In this document: positions 43,909-53,995 of the stretch, one piece after another | Layout: each line of letters begins with the position of its first letter | Position numbering within the stretch: position 1 is the first letter of the stretch | Assembly (NCBI RefSeq): GCF_000230995.2 | Contig: NC_019973.1 | Span: 1,550,001 to 1,614,000 of the forward strand | Length of the DNA stretch: 64,000 bases | Direction: 5' to 3' | DNA from: Mesorhizobium australicum WSM2073 | GTDB lineage: Bacteria > Pseudomonadota > Alphaproteobacteria > Rhizobiales > Rhizobiaceae | Made by a program: the position numbers and the translations under genes | Notes under the pieces: model-generated | Seen by the model: only the letters and a program-made list of their open reading frames with translations | What the model was told of the DNA's origin: nothing | The model's database searches: none

Positions 43909-44691
43909 TTGAGCGACCTCGGCCGCCAGCGTCAGATCGTCGAATTGCTGCGGGATCGCCCGTTTGCCTCCGTGCGCGAGTTGCAGGAGCGGCTCGGCGT
44001 TTCGGCGGCGACGGTCAGGCGCGATATCGACCGGATCGACGAGGCCGGTGAGGCCCGCAAGGTCTATGGCGGCATTTCGGCGCTCGATGGCGCCTCGCAT
44101 GCGGGCGTCGCCTATGCCCGGCCCTATGACGAGAACCGCGACCTTGCCGTCGAAGCCAAACGGCAGATCGCGGCGGTCGCCGCGACCATGGTGCGCGATG
44201 GCGACGCGGTCATCGTCCATGGCGGCTCGACCTGCTTCCATCTCGGCGTCAAGCTCGCCGACCGCAACATCCGGCTCTACACCAATTCGATGCCGCTCGC
44301 GGCCTATCTCAGCGACCATGGCCATTGCAGCCTGACGGTTGCCGGCGGCGACCTGCACCGTGAACCCGGCATCATCCATTCGCCGACCCAGGCGACGTCC
44401 TTCTATGCCTCGAAATTCTTTCTCGGCACACAGGGGCTCAACCAGGAAGGGCTGCTGGAATCGCATCCGCTGCTGGTGCGGTCCATCGTCGAGCTCAGCC
44501 TGTGCGCCGACCAGATCGTGGTGCTGGCCGACAGCCGCAAGCTGTCGATCCACGCGCGCAACGTCGCGCTGCCGCTGTCGCGCATCGGCACGCTGGTGAC
44601 CGATGACGGGCTCTCCGATGCCGATGCGCGCATGCTGGAGGATGCCGGCGTCATGGTGCGGATCGCTTCAACCTCGGGAGCCCTCGCGTGA
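43909..44691 (+). CDS. DeoR-family transcriptional regulator
   Basis: A 260-residue DeoR protein. The winged helix spans about 1-58 (RQIVELLRDRPFASVRELQE, then VSAATVRRDIDRID). The sensor domain includes VIVHGGSTCFHLG and the KFFLGTQGLNQEG loop typical of phosphosugar binding. The start is a TTG at 43909 with gggaggaa upstream. Its stop overlaps the kinase GTG (GTGA). It probably represses the kinase-ABC operon behind it and the divergent aldolase-kinase-phosphatase operon. Confidence 0.88.
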   Translation: MSDLGRQRQIVELLRDRPFASVRELQERLGVSAATVRRDIDRIDEAGEARKVYGGISALDGASHAGVAYARPYDENRDLAVEAKRQIAAVAATMVRDGDAVIVHGGSTCFHLGVKLADRNIRLYTNSMPLAAYLSDHGHCSLTVAGGDLHREPGIIHSPTQATSFYASKFFLGTQGLNQEGLLESHPLLVRSIVELSLCADQIVVLADSRKLSIHARNVALPLSRIGTLVTDDGLSDADARMLEDAGVMVRIASTSGALA

Positions 44692-46067
44692 ACGTGGCGG
44701 TGCTCGACTTCGGCAAGACCAATTCGAAGCTGTTCGTCTTCGGCCAGGACGGACGCATTCTCGACGAGCGCCGGACGCAACCGAAATGGGCGCGCCAAGG
44801 CGGCTTCAGCGTGCTCGACGAGGCCGCCCTCCATAACTGGGCGTTCGGTGCCGTCGCCGACGCGGTCGAAAACCATGGTGTCGAAGGGGTGATGGTGTCG
44901 GGCCATGGCTGTACCTTCGCTCTTGTCGACGACAAGGCGCTGACCCATCCGATCCTCGACTACGAACAGGAGCCACCGGCCGAAATCGCGGCGCGGATCG
45001 ACCGCCGCATCCCGGATTTCGGCGAGACATTCTCTCCCCGCCTGCCGCTCGGCTTCAACTATGGCCGTCACATGCTATGGCTGCAGGAAGTCGATCCCGA
45101 CGCGTTCGCGGCGGCGAAATGGATCCTCGGCTATCCCCAATACTGGAGCTGGCGCCTTGGCGGCCGGCCGGTCTGCGAGGTCTCCTATCTCGGCTGCCAT
45201 TCGCATTTGTGGGCCCCGCGCAAACGTGATTTCTCCTCGCTGGTCGACGCCGAGGGCTGGCGTGGCCAGATGCCGGCTTTCGAACGTGCCGGCGCCGTCA
45301 TCGGCGAGCAGCGCTTCGGTGGTGCCGGGCGCCCGGTCGCCATCCACAACGGCGTTCACGACTCCAATGCGGCGCTGCATGCCTATCGCCGCCAGGAGCT
45401 CGGCCCGCTGACTGTCGTGTCGACCGGCACCTGGGTCGTCGTGCTCAACCCCGACTGTCCGCTCGAAGCGCTCGACCGTGAGCGCGACATGCTGGTCAAT
45501 GTCGATGTCGACGGCGGCCCAGTGCCGACCATCCGCTTCATGGGCGGGCGTGAATTCGCCGCCATCAGCGACGGCTGGCAAGGCCCGATCCCGCATCGCT
45601 CGATCCAACAGGCGATCGATGCCGGCCTCATGGCGCTGCCGAGCTTCGCGGCGGGCGGGCCGATGCCGGATCGCCCCGGCCGGTTGGCCGGGCGCACGCC
45701 CGATGCCGGTGAACGCGCTGCCGTGGCGCTGCTCTATGTGGCGCTGATGATCGATCTCTGCCTCGACCTCATCCATTCCGACAATACCGTCATCGTCGAT
45801 GGCGGGCTGAACACTGGCGGCTTGCTCGCCGGGCTGCTGGCGCAGCTGCGTCCCGGCCAGGGTTTCCTGCAAGGTGCTTCGCTCGAAGGCAGCGCCACGG
45901 GTGCCGCCGCGCTCGCCTTCGAGAGCGTGGGGCGCGACTTTGCCGCCGAGCCGCCGGAGCCGGTGCAGGCGACACGATTCGGCGGGCTTGCCGGCTATCG
46001 CGATGCCTGGCGCGATCTCATTGCCGGGCATGGTGCCGCCGCCAAGGCGGCGGGTGGTGCACGATGA
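44688..46067 (+). CDS. FGGY-family carbohydrate kinase, fuculokinase/rhamnulokinase-like
   Basis: A 459-residue kinase. [17 protein letters not shown] is the N-terminal ATP-phosphate motif, [15 protein letters not shown] lies near 242, and [19 protein letters not shown] near 370. The opening resembles L-fuculose and L-rhamnulose kinases more than xylulokinases. It starts with GTG inside the DeoR stop codon and its own stop overlaps the ABC ATPase start. It probably phosphorylates the sugar brought in by that transporter, after isomerisation. Confidence 0.86.
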   Translation: MNVAVLDFGKTNSKLFVFGQDGRILDERRTQPKWARQGGFSVLDEAALHNWAFGAVADAVENHGVEGVMVSGHGCTFALVDDKALTHPILDYEQEPPAEIAARIDRRIPDFGETFSPRLPLGFNYGRHMLWLQEVDPDAFAAAKWILGYPQYWSWRLGGRPVCEVSYLGCHSHLWAPRKRDFSSLVDAEGWRGQMPAFERAGAVIGEQRFGGAGRPVAIHNGVHDSNAALHAYRRQELGPLTVVSTGTWVVVLNPDCPLEALDRERDMLVNVDVDGGPVPTIRFMGGREFAAISDGWQGPIPHRSIQQAIDAGLMALPSFAAGGPMPDRPGRLAGRTPDAGERAAVALLYVALMIDLCLDLIHSDNTVIVDGGLNTGGLLAGLLAQLRPGQGFLQGASLEGSATGAAALAFESVGRDFAAEPPEPVQATRFGGLAGYRDAWRDLIAGHGAAAKAAGGAR

Positions 46068-47608
46068 GCGCGGCGGTGCGGACGCAGGCTACGCGCCAGC
46101 CGGTGCTGGAGATGCGCCACATCTCGAAGACCTTCGGCGCGATCCGTGCCCTGCAGGACGTCTCGCTCAGCGTCCACGCCGGCGAGCTGCATGCGCTGAT
46201 GGGCGAGAACGGCGCCGGCAAGTCGACGCTGATGAAGGTGCTGTCCGGCGCCTATCGGCCGGATCCCGGCGGCGAGATCCTGATCGATGGCGCGCCCGCC
46301 GCGACGGGCGATCCGATCAAGGCGCGTGCTGCCGGCATCGCGGTGATCTATCAGGAACTGTCGTTGGCGCCCAATCTGACCGTGGCGCAGAACATCTTCC
46401 TCGGCAACGAGCCGCGCCGTTTCGGCATCGTCGACCGCGACCAGTGCAACCGGCGCGCGACCGAGATCGTCGGCCGGCTCGGCGTCTCTTTCTCGGCGCG
46501 CGCTTTGGTCTCCGGCCTGTCGCTCGGCGAGCGCCAGCTGGTCGAGATCGCCCGGGCGCTGTCGACCAATGCGCGCATCATCGTCATGGACGAGCCGACC
46601 ACATCGCTCACCTCGCGCGAGACCGACCGCCTGTTCGAGGTGATCGCGACGCTGAAGGCGCAAGGCATCGCCATCATCTACATCAGCCACCGCATGGAGG
46701 AAGTCTACCAACTTGCCGACCGCGTCAGCGTGCTGCGCGACAGCGGCTATGTCGGTACGCTCGAGCGCGCCGACCTCAACGCCTCGCGCCTGGTGTCGAT
46801 GATGGTCGGCCGCGATCTCTCCGCCTTCTACAAGAAGGATCATCGCCCTCCAGACGGAAAACGCGCCATCGCGCTCTCGGTGCGCGGCATGTCCGACGCG
46901 CACCTGCTGAAGAACTGTTCGTTCGATCTTCATCACGGCGAGGTGCTGGCATTGGCGGGCCTCGTCGGCTCGGGTCGCACGGAGCTTGCTCGGCTGATCT
47001 TCGGTGCCGACAAACGCAGCGCCGGCACGATGGAGCTCGACGGCAAGCCCATAACCATCGGCTCGCCGCGCGAGGCGCTCGATGCCGGCATCGCCTACCT
47101 CACCGAGGACCGCAAGGAACTCGGCCTGTTCCTCGATATGTCCATTTCGGACAACATCAGCATGGGCGTACTTGTCAGGGACGCGCGAGCCGGCGGCCTT
47201 CGCGATTTCACGGCCGCCGACAAGCGTGCGGCAAAGGCCATTGCCGACCTGTCGATCCGCACCAACTCGGCGCAGGCCAATGCCGGCTCGCTGTCGGGCG
47301 GCAACCAGCAGAAAGTGCTGCTCGCGCGCCTTCTGGAGACCGAGCCGAAGGTCGTCATCCTCGACGAGCCGACCCGCGGCGTCGATGTCGGGGCCAAATC
47401 GGAAATCTACCGGCTGATCGACAATCTCGCCAACCGGGGCATCGCCATCCTGATGATATCAAGCGAATTGCCCGAGGTGATCGGCGTCGCCGACCGCGTG
47501 CTGGTGATGCGCGACGGCGCCATATCAGGCGAGGTGACGGCATCCGAAGGCGAGCCGCTTCGTCAGGAAGCGATCATGGAACTTGCGACGGGAGCGTCTC
47601 AGCGATGA
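46064..47608 (+). CDS. Sugar ABC transporter ATP-binding protein, RbsA/MglA type
   Basis: A 514-residue protein with two ATPase domains. The first has Walker [19 protein letters not shown], the signature [15 protein letters not shown] and Walker [12 protein letters not shown]. In the second, Walker A is degenerate ([10 protein letters not shown]), as is usual for this family, with [15 protein letters not shown] and [14 protein letters not shown]. It powers the ribose-type importer of the CUT2 class. Start and stop both overlap neighbouring genes. Confidence 0.95.
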   Translation: MSAAVRTQATRQPVLEMRHISKTFGAIRALQDVSLSVHAGELHALMGENGAGKSTLMKVLSGAYRPDPGGEILIDGAPAATGDPIKARAAGIAVIYQELSLAPNLTVAQNIFLGNEPRRFGIVDRDQCNRRATEIVGRLGVSFSARALVSGLSLGERQLVEIARALSTNARIIVMDEPTTSLTSRETDRLFEVIATLKAQGIAIIYISHRMEEVYQLADRVSVLRDSGYVGTLERADLNASRLVSMMVGRDLSAFYKKDHRPPDGKRAIALSVRGMSDAHLLKNCSFDLHHGEVLALAGLVGSGRTELARLIFGADKRSAGTMELDGKPITIGSPREALDAGIAYLTEDRKELGLFLDMSISDNISMGVLVRDARAGGLRDFTAADKRAAKAIADLSIRTNSAQANAGSLSGGNQQKVLLARLLETEPKVVILDEPTRGVDVGAKSEIYRLIDNLANRGIAILMISSELPEVIGVADRVLVMRDGAISGEVTASEGEPLRQEAIMELATGASQR

Positions 47609-48603
47609 CAGACAGGACGACCGCGACGAAGAGTGTGGATCAGGCGGCGGTCAGGAGCCGGCGGCTGCGCACCACGCTTGCCGCCCTTGGCATGCTGCCC
47701 GTGCTGGTGCTGCTGGCGGCCGGCTTCCAGTTCATCAACCCGCGCTTCCTCACCGGCACCAACCTGCTCATCGTCACGCAGCAATCGTCGATCAACATCG
47801 TGCTTGCCGCCGGCATGACATTCGTCATCCTGACCGGCGGCATCGACCTGTCGGTCGGCTCTATCCTCGCAGCGGCCGCGATGGTGGCGGTGCTGGTGTC
47901 GCTGGTGCCGGACTGGGGCCTGCTCGGCGTGCCGGCGGCCATTCTGGCGGGGCTCGGCTTCGGGCTCATCAACGGGCTGCTCATCGCCTATATCAGGCTG
48001 CCGCCGTTCATCGTCACGCTGGGTTCGCTGACAGCCGTGCGCGGCATTGCCCGCCTGCTCGGGCAGGACACGACGGTGTTCAACTCCGACCTGCCGTTCG
48101 ACTTCATCGGCAACGGCTCGGTACTCGGCATTCCCTGGCTCGTCGTCATCGCCCTGTCGGTGGTGGTGCTGTCCTGGCTGGTGCTGAAGCGCACGGTGCT
48201 CGGCACCTGGATTTATGCCGTCGGCGGCAATGCCGAGGCAGCTCGACTGACCGGCATCAAGGTGCCGCTGGTGCTGCTCTTCGTCTATGGCGTTTCCGGC
48301 CTGCTTGCCGGCCTTGGCGGCGCCATGTCGGCGGCAAGGCTCTACGCCGCCAACGGCCTGCAGCTCGGGCAAAGCTACGAACTCGACGCCATCGCCGCCG
48401 TCATTCTCGGCGGCACCAGTTTCGTCGGCGGCGTCGGCTCGATCTGGGGCACGCTGATCGGCGGCCTGATCATCGCGGTGCTCTCCAACGGCCTCATCTT
48501 GGCCGGTGTCTCTGACATCTGGCAGTACATCATCAAGGGATTGGTCATCATCGTGGCGGTCGCCCTCGACCGCTACCGGCTCCAGGCAGGGGCAAGAACG
48601 TGA
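47605..48603 (+). CDS. Sugar ABC transporter permease, RbsC type
   Basis: A 332-residue permease with 8-10 membrane segments. The family strings [49 protein letters not shown] and [20 protein letters not shown] are all present. A single permease gene implies a homodimer. It is coupled to the ATPase by overlap. The binding-protein gene follows after 80 bases. Confidence 0.94.
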   Translation: MTDRTTATKSVDQAAVRSRRLRTTLAALGMLPVLVLLAAGFQFINPRFLTGTNLLIVTQQSSINIVLAAGMTFVILTGGIDLSVGSILAAAAMVAVLVSLVPDWGLLGVPAAILAGLGFGLINGLLIAYIRLPPFIVTLGSLTAVRGIARLLGQDTTVFNSDLPFDFIGNGSVLGIPWLVVIALSVVVLSWLVLKRTVLGTWIYAVGGNAEAARLTGIKVPLVLLFVYGVSGLLAGLGGAMSAARLYAANGLQLGQSYELDAIAAVILGGTSFVGGVGSIWGTLIGGLIIAVLSNGLILAGVSDIWQYIIKGLVIIVAVALDRYRLQAGART

Positions 48604-48683
48604 GTGACCTAGTCGCCGGCATCAACGACCGGCTTGTGTAACGCACCGTGAGAGGCGCGGGGCATCAGGAGGAAGTAAGCGTA

Positions 48684-49622
48684 ATGAAGACCATCGCCAA
48701 ACTGCTCTGCGGCGCCGCCCTTGCGGCCGTCGCCATCGCGCCGGCATCGGCCAAGGACCTCAACAAGGTCGGCATCTCGGTCGGCCTGCTCGGCAACCCC
48801 TTCTTCGTCGCCACCATCAAGGGCATCGAGGACGCGGCCAGGAAGATCAATCCGAAGGTCGAGGTGACGTCGGTATCGGCCGACTACGACCTCAACAAGC
48901 AGGTCTCGCAGGTCGATTCCTTCATCGCCGCCGGCGTCGACGTGATCATGCTGAACGCGGTCGATGCCAAGGCGATCGCTCCGGCGGTGAAGAAGGCGCA
49001 GGCCGCCGGCATCATCGTCGCGGCCTTCGACGTTTCGGCGCCCGGTGCCGACGTCACGGTGATGACCAACAACGTCAAGGCCGGCGAGGAAGCCTGCCAA
49101 TACCTGGTCGACCACACCGGCGGCAAGGGCGACTACGTCATCCTCAACGGGCCGGCATCGTCGTCGATCCTGGAACGGGTGAAAGGCTGCAAGAACGTGC
49201 TTGCCCAGCATCCCGACATCAAGATCCTGTCCGACGACCAGAACGCCGAAGGCTCCCGCGATGGCGGCTTGAAAGTGTTCCAGTCGCTGCTCACCCGTTT
49301 CGACAAGATCGATGCGGTGTTCGCCATCAACGATCCGACGGCGATCGGCGCGGAGCTCGCCGCCAAGCAGCTCAACCGTTCGGAGTTCATCTTCACCGCG
49401 GTCGACGGGGCGCCGGATATCGAGAAGGAACTTTCTTCCGGCAAATCGATGATCAAGGCCTCGGCCTCGCAGGATCCCTATGTGATGGCCGGCCAGTCGC
49501 TCACCATGGCGGCCGACCTGCTCGCCGGCAAGAAGCCGGCCGAGGCCACCGTACTGCTCGACCCGAAGCTGATCACGGCCGAGAACCTGAAGGACTACAA
49601 GGGCTGGACCGCGGCCCGCTAA
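48684..49622 (+). CDS. Sugar ABC transporter periplasmic binding protein, RbsB type
   Basis: A 312-residue protein with a signal peptide ending at ASAKD. It has the PBP1 fold: VGISVGLLGNPFFVATIKGI, the hinge segments DVIMLNAVDAKA and ILNGPASSSILERVKGC, and FAINDPTAIGAELAAKQ. An aggaggaa ribosome site precedes the ATG. It follows the permease in the kinase-transporter operon, and a strong hairpin after it should protect its mRNA. The ligand is a pentose or similar sugar; the sequence alone does not decide which. Confidence 0.93.
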   Translation: MKTIAKLLCGAALAAVAIAPASAKDLNKVGISVGLLGNPFFVATIKGIEDAARKINPKVEVTSVSADYDLNKQVSQVDSFIAAGVDVIMLNAVDAKAIAPAVKKAQAAGIIVAAFDVSAPGADVTVMTNNVKAGEEACQYLVDHTGGKGDYVILNGPASSSILERVKGCKNVLAQHPDIKILSDDQNAEGSRDGGLKVFQSLLTRFDKIDAVFAINDPTAIGAELAAKQLNRSEFIFTAVDGAPDIEKELSSGKSMIKASASQDPYVMAGQSLTMAADLLAGKKPAEATVLLDPKLITAENLKDYKGWTAAR

Positions 49623-49635
49623 GCCTCCCAAGGCC

Positions 49636-49663
49636 GGTGCGGCCGGCGCGATCCGGCCGCACC
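49636..49663 (+). terminator. Strong hairpin after binding-protein gene
   Basis: ggtgcggccgg-cgcgat-ccggccgcacc is a perfect 11-bp stem 14 bases after the stop. Without a T-run it is as likely a 3' stabiliser or partial terminator as a full one. Confidence 0.65.
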
Positions 49664-49754
49664 ATTCTCCTCGCCGCTTAACTCTTTGTTTACGCAATTC
49701 CGGACGGAAAACCGCCACACGCTTTTCGTGGAATTGCTTTAACCGGAGACGATC

Positions 49755-50648
49755 ATGTCGCGCATCGGAATCCATTCCTTCGTCTGGTCGGCAAGCTCGG
49801 CGCAGAACGAGCTCGAACGCACGCTGGCCAATACCAGGGAGGCCGGTTTCGACCTGATCGAATTCTCTTATCTCGACCCCGCCAATGTCGATATTGACGG
49901 GCTTGCCAAACGCATCGCCGATCTTGGTCTCGGCGTCGCGATCAGCATCGGATTGCCTGGTGACGGCGATATTTCGAGCGCCGACAAGGCGATCGCCGCG
50001 CGCGGCGTCGAGATCCTCAGCGACACCGTCGCGCTGACGCGCGACCTTGGCGGCAGCAAGGTCGCCGGCATTCTTTCGACCAGCCATGGCCTGCAGATCG
50101 AGGCACCGACACGCGATCAATGGAACCGCAGCGCGGCAACGCTGGCAAAGGTCGCCGAGACGGCGAGGGCAGCCGGCGTCACGCTCAACCTCGAAATCGT
50201 CAACCGCTTCGAAAGCAACCTGCTCAACACCGCCGCGCAAGGGTTGGCCTTCATCGAGGACACGGGGTCGGACAACATCTTCCTGCATCTCGACACGTTC
50301 CACATGAACATCGAGGAAGCCGATGTCGGGCTCGCCATCCGCCACGCCGCGGCCAAGATCGGCTATGTCCATATCGGCGAAAGCCATCGCGGCTTCCTCG
50401 GCACCGGCAACATCGATTTCGCAGGGATTTTCGATGCGCTGACCGCAATCGGCTATGCCGACGATCTCAGCTTCGAATCCTTCTCCTCGGAGATTGTCGA
50501 CGAGAACCTGTCGAAGAAGACGGCGATCTGGCGCAATCTGTGGACCGACAACATGGCGCTCGCCAAGCACGCGCGCGCCTTCATCGGCCTCGGGCTGGAG
50601 ACGGCGCAACGCAAGGCAGAGCTGGTCTCGGCACGGCACAAGCCATAA
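49755..50648 (+). CDS. L-ribulose 3-epimerase-like sugar isomerase/epimerase
   Basis: A 297-residue TIM-barrel enzyme of the D-tagatose 3-epimerase family. The metal and catalytic residues are visible in order: the Glu of LNLEIVNRFESN, the Asp of FLHLDTFHMNIEEAD, the His of VHIGESHRGFLG and the Glu of LSFESFSSEI. From memory it is close to the characterised Mesorhizobium loti L-ribulose 3-epimerase (L-ribulose to L-xylulose). It lies downstream of the transporter with the kinases nearby, so it may convert the imported ketose to the kinase substrate. Confidence 0.85.
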   Translation: MSRIGIHSFVWSASSAQNELERTLANTREAGFDLIEFSYLDPANVDIDGLAKRIADLGLGVAISIGLPGDGDISSADKAIAARGVEILSDTVALTRDLGGSKVAGILSTSHGLQIEAPTRDQWNRSAATLAKVAETARAAGVTLNLEIVNRFESNLLNTAAQGLAFIEDTGSDNIFLHLDTFHMNIEEADVGLAIRHAAAKIGYVHIGESHRGFLGTGNIDFAGIFDALTAIGYADDLSFESFSSEIVDENLSKKTAIWRNLWTDNMALAKHARAFIGLGLETAQRKAELVSARHKP

Positions 50649-50775
50649 CCACTCCAGCTCCGCGCCGGTCAGCCCGAAATGCGCGGCGGCGCCTGTTTCG
50701 CATGGCACGGCATTGCCCCCGTCATGTGCATCGGCTATCCGACCCGCAGCACACATGAAGCAAACGGAGCCCGGC

Positions 50776-51129
50776 ATGACGAACAAGACCATCCTGAAAT
50801 TCGGCGCGGTCGAGCACGCGGAAGCTGGCGATCTGCCTGGCTGGATCGCGGTCGAGGGCCAACCGACCATGCAGACCGCCGTCCAGCACACGACTTCGGA
50901 TGGCAAGGTGATATCGGGAACCTGGCGTGCGTCGCCCGGCACTTATCATGCGACCTACACCGATTATGAGTTCGTGCACATGATCGCCGGCCGCATCATC
51001 ATCACGCCCGACGGCGGCACGCCGGTCGAGGTCGGCCCCGGCGACGCCTTCGTGGTGGAAGCCGATTTCAAGGGCACCTGGAAGATCATCGAGCCGGTGA
51101 CCAAGCATTTTGTCGTGCGGGTCGGCTGA
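50776..51129 (+). CDS. Cupin-domain protein (DUF861/EutQ-like)
   Basis: A 117-residue single cupin barrel. VISGTWRASPGTYHATYTDY and EFVHMIAGRIIITPDGG correspond to cupin motif 1, and VGPGDAFVVEADFKGTW to motif 2. Metal ligands are only partly conserved: one His and one Glu are seen in motif 1. Members near sugar genes are often isomerases or sensors. It probably belongs to the preceding sugar operon; a terminator follows. Confidence 0.8.
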   Translation: MTNKTILKFGAVEHAEAGDLPGWIAVEGQPTMQTAVQHTTSDGKVISGTWRASPGTYHATYTDYEFVHMIAGRIIITPDGGTPVEVGPGDAFVVEADFKGTWKIIEPVTKHFVVRVG

Positions 51130-51155
51130 GCCGGCCCGATCACAGCCGAAGCAAG

Positions 51156-51179
51156 CCCGCCATGATTCGCCATGGCGGG
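51156..51179. terminator. Hairpin after cupin gene
   Basis: cccgccatg-attcgc-catggcggg is a perfect 9-bp stem beginning 27 bases after the cupin stop. The 217 bases from here to the next gene show nothing further. Confidence 0.6.
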
Positions 51180-51396
51180 TAAGCACGGATTGCTTTGCGC
51201 CTATTGCGGCAAGCTATCCGCCCACGACTTCACTCAACCAGCTCCGCCACCTGACCGGTTTGTTCCCGCGCGCCTTTCCGCTTCGGAGCTCTGCCGCTTT
51301 GGGTTGTGGAACATTCAGCTGCAGCCGGCGTTTTACGTCACACTGTCTTTCAGAGATGCACCGCAGTCGCGCGCGACTGCCTTTGGAGGCATTACC

Positions 51397-51867
51397 ATGG
51401 CCCGCAACCCGCAAAGCACGGCAAGCATTGGCGGCCACCCGATCCATCCCATGCTGATCCCCTTCCCGATAGCTTTCTTCGTCGCCACCTTCGTTTGCGA
51501 CCTGATCTTCTGGCGAACAGGCAATCCGGGATGGGTGAGCGCCAGTCTCTGGCTGCTTGGGGCGGGCCTGATAATGGCCGCCTTGGCAGCTCTTGCCGGG
51601 CTGACCGATGTCCTTGGCGATGTTCAAATCCGCAATTTGCGTGACGCGTGGCTCCACGCCGGCGGCAATGTGCTCGTCGTCCTGATCGAACTCTACAACT
51701 GGTACTCTCGCTATGCCCATGGCGAGACGGCGGTGGTACCCACCGGCCTGGTCCTCTCGCTGATCGTGGTTCTCATTCTTCTGTTCACGGGCTGGAAGGG
51801 CTGGGAAATGGTCTACCGTCATCGCGTGGGCGTCGCCGATGGTCCAGGCGAAGTGAGCCGACACTGA
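51397..51867 (+). CDS. DUF2231 membrane protein
   Basis: A 156-residue inner-membrane protein with four predicted membrane segments. The family opening is IGGHPIHPMLIPFPIAFFVATFV, and a central AGLTDVLGDVQIRNLRDAW loop follows. GGAGG lies eight bases before the ATG at 51397, so the longer open frame starting at 51172 was rejected. Histidines in HPIHP may bind metal or haem in some relatives. The function is unknown. Confidence 0.85.
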   Translation: MARNPQSTASIGGHPIHPMLIPFPIAFFVATFVCDLIFWRTGNPGWVSASLWLLGAGLIMAALAALAGLTDVLGDVQIRNLRDAWLHAGGNVLVVLIELYNWYSRYAHGETAVVPTGLVLSLIVVLILLFTGWKGWEMVYRHRVGVADGPGEVSRH

Positions 51868-52077
51868 GCGCGGACGAATAGGGCCCTCTGGGCTATGCGC
51901 CATGCCCAGCCTGCCGAGCCGTCCCAGGAAGGGGCTATCGGCGACGGGTCGCCATTGCCGGACCGTGCCCGAGACCTATATCCCTAAGCGAATTTGTGAT
52001 CGGCCAACCCCGGAATTGTCCGCCGCACCAGCTGTCTTCCCGGTACGGTCGCGCCTCCGCGGCCAGAGGATACCCGC

Positions 52078-52962
52078 ATGACAAGGTTCAATTCCACCAG
52101 GCTGTTGGCCACAACGACCTTGATGCTGCTCCATCACGGGCTGGCAATGGCGCAGATGCCGGCGCAGCAGCCGGATGCCAAGTCATTCAAACTTGGCACA
52201 CTCGACATCGTCGCCCTGCACGACGCCCAGTTCGTCAAGCCCAACGACGGCAAGACCTTCGGCCTCGATCACAGCCCCGCGGAAGTCGGCGAGCTGCTCA
52301 AGGCGGCGGGAGCGCCGACCGATACCATCACGCTGAGCGTCGACGCCCTACTGGTCAAATCGAAGACCAGTGTCGTGTTGATCGACACGGGTGTCGGCGG
52401 CGCGCTGCAGGACAGCCTGGCCAAGGCCGGCATCAAACCCGCTGACGTCAGCGAGATATTGATCACCCATTCTCATCCCGACCACATTGGAGGGCTGGTC
52501 AAGGACGACAAACTGGCTTTTCCCAACGCCACGATAAGGATGTCTGACGTGGAGTGGGATTTTGCCAAGTCCAACAAGGATGCGGCCGATATCATCAAGG
52601 TCATTGCCGACCATGTGAAACCGTTCAAGGCCGGCGCCGAGGTCGCGCCTGGCATCACCTCGGTGGCGCTCAAGGGACACACACTCGGCCATGTCGGCTA
52701 TCAGATAAAGTCCGGAAAAGAACGGCTGTTCGATATCGGCGACACGGTGCACAGCTCAATCATCTCGCTCGCCAAGCCGGACTGGGCCGTGGCGTTCGAC
52801 GGCGACAAGCCGGAAGGTGAGCAGAACAGGGCCAAGACCTTGGCCACGCTGGCCAAGGACCACGAGATGATCTTCGCACCGCACTTTCCGTTCCCCGGTA
52901 TTGGGCAGATCGAGAAAGACGGCGACCACTTCAAATGGACGCCGAGCGACAAGCCCAAGTAG
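52078..52962 (+). CDS. Exported MBL-fold metallo-hydrolase
   Basis: A 294-residue protein with a Sec signal peptide (about 1-27, ending GLAMAQ). The zinc motif is ILITHSHPDHIGGLV (HxHxDH) near residue 133, with a further His in LKGHTLGHVGYQI and another in IFAPHFPFPGIG. This subgroup includes lactonases and many uncharacterised periplasmic hydrolases. It is a monocistronic-looking gene. Confidence 0.85.
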   Translation: MTRFNSTRLLATTTLMLLHHGLAMAQMPAQQPDAKSFKLGTLDIVALHDAQFVKPNDGKTFGLDHSPAEVGELLKAAGAPTDTITLSVDALLVKSKTSVVLIDTGVGGALQDSLAKAGIKPADVSEILITHSHPDHIGGLVKDDKLAFPNATIRMSDVEWDFAKSNKDAADIIKVIADHVKPFKAGAEVAPGITSVALKGHTLGHVGYQIKSGKERLFDIGDTVHSSIISLAKPDWAVAFDGDKPEGEQNRAKTLATLAKDHEMIFAPHFPFPGIGQIEKDGDHFKWTPSDKPK

Positions 52963-53022
52963 GGATTGATTCCAGCCATAGAACTACCAGCTGCTTGAGG
53001 CTGAGCGCGAATGCGGTTGGCC

Positions 53023-53892
53023 TCAGACCGATGCTGCAAGCTCAGTCGCGAAGTTGCGATAGGAGTGCAGCGGGCGGCCCAGGATCCCTGTCAAACGCTC
53101 GACGTCGCCGGCCCCAGGAAGCATGCCGTCGGCGACATAGCGCTCGGCCATCAGGCGCATTTCATAGGCCATCCACTTGGGCATGATGTTCGCCAGATTC
53201 TGCTCGAACCCGGTAGGATCATCGCCGCCATAGGCAATCGGGCGGCCCAGGACATCCGACCAGATCGCCGCTACATCCGAGCCAGTCAGCGTATCGGGGC
53301 CGACCAGATTGATGATTTCGATCGGCAGCTTGCCCGGGGCCTGGTCACGACGGACCAGCTCGACGGCTGCGACCTCGGCAATGTCGCGGGCGTCGACCAT
53401 GGCGATGCCCTTGGCTCCGATCGGCATCGGATAGACGCCATGGTTGAAGATGACATCCTTGATCATGAGTTCATTGTCGATGAAGTAGGCCGGGCGCAGG
53501 ATAGTGGCGCTGAAGCCCATCTGTTCGATCATCCGCTCCGCGCCGGACTTCACGGCGAAATGCGGCACGTTGACGAAACGATCGCTGTGGATCACCGACA
53601 GGTAGACAACCCGCTCGACGCCCGACTCGCGGGCAATGTTCAGGGTGATGAGCGCCTGGGTGAATTCGTCCCCCGACACCGCGTTGAGCAGGAACAGTGT
53701 GTTGACGCCGGCAAACGCTTTGCGCAGCGCGTCGATGTCGAGCAGTTCGCCTTGCACGACCTCTACAATGGCCGGAAAGTCAGCCTTCGAGATGTCGCGA
53801 ACGAGGACGCGCACATCGGCGCCGCGCTTGACGAGCTGCTGGACGACTTGGCGGCCGACACGGCCAGTGGCGCCGGTAACGAGGATAGTCAT
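53023..53892 (-). CDS. NmrA-like NAD(P)-binding protein
   Basis: A 289-residue atypical short-chain dehydrogenase of the NmrA/quinone oxidoreductase-2 type. The nucleotide motif ILVTGATGRVGRQVVQQLV is at the N-terminus, and the catalytic tyrosine motif of classical SDRs is lacking. ATILRPAYFIDN matches the family. The open frame extends far upstream but over the LysR gene; the ATG at 53892 is the real start. It is divergent from the LysR gene and is probably its target. Confidence 0.87.
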   Translation of the reverse strand: MTILVTGATGRVGRQVVQQLVKRGADVRVLVRDISKADFPAIVEVVQGELLDIDALRKAFAGVNTLFLLNAVSGDEFTQALITLNIARESGVERVVYLSVIHSDRFVNVPHFAVKSGAERMIEQMGFSATILRPAYFIDNELMIKDVIFNHGVYPMPIGAKGIAMVDARDIAEVAAVELVRRDQAPGKLPIEIINLVGPDTLTGSDVAAIWSDVLGRPIAYGGDDPTGFEQNLANIMPKWMAYEMRLMAERYVADGMLPGAGDVERLTGILGRPLHSYRNFATELAASV

Positions 53893-53995
53893 GATTGTTT
53901 CTCCGAGTTGGGTTGCTTGACGACCCCAATATGAGTGGTTCACACATGGGCCAATAGGTGTGATATTTGAACGCAGCGTATCACTGGTGGAACAC

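Noticed and set aside
45874..48603. 909-codon open frame on the plus strand over the kinase, ABC ATPase and permease genes
   Set aside because: It is out of frame with three well-supported genes and is Arg/Ala/Pro-rich, as expected for a shadow frame in high-GC DNA. No domain is recognisable.
48609..50942. 777-codon open frame on the minus strand opposite the binding protein and epimerase genes
   Set aside because: Opposite-strand shadow of clearly coding genes with good ribosome sites; its composition is low-complexity and no motif is seen.
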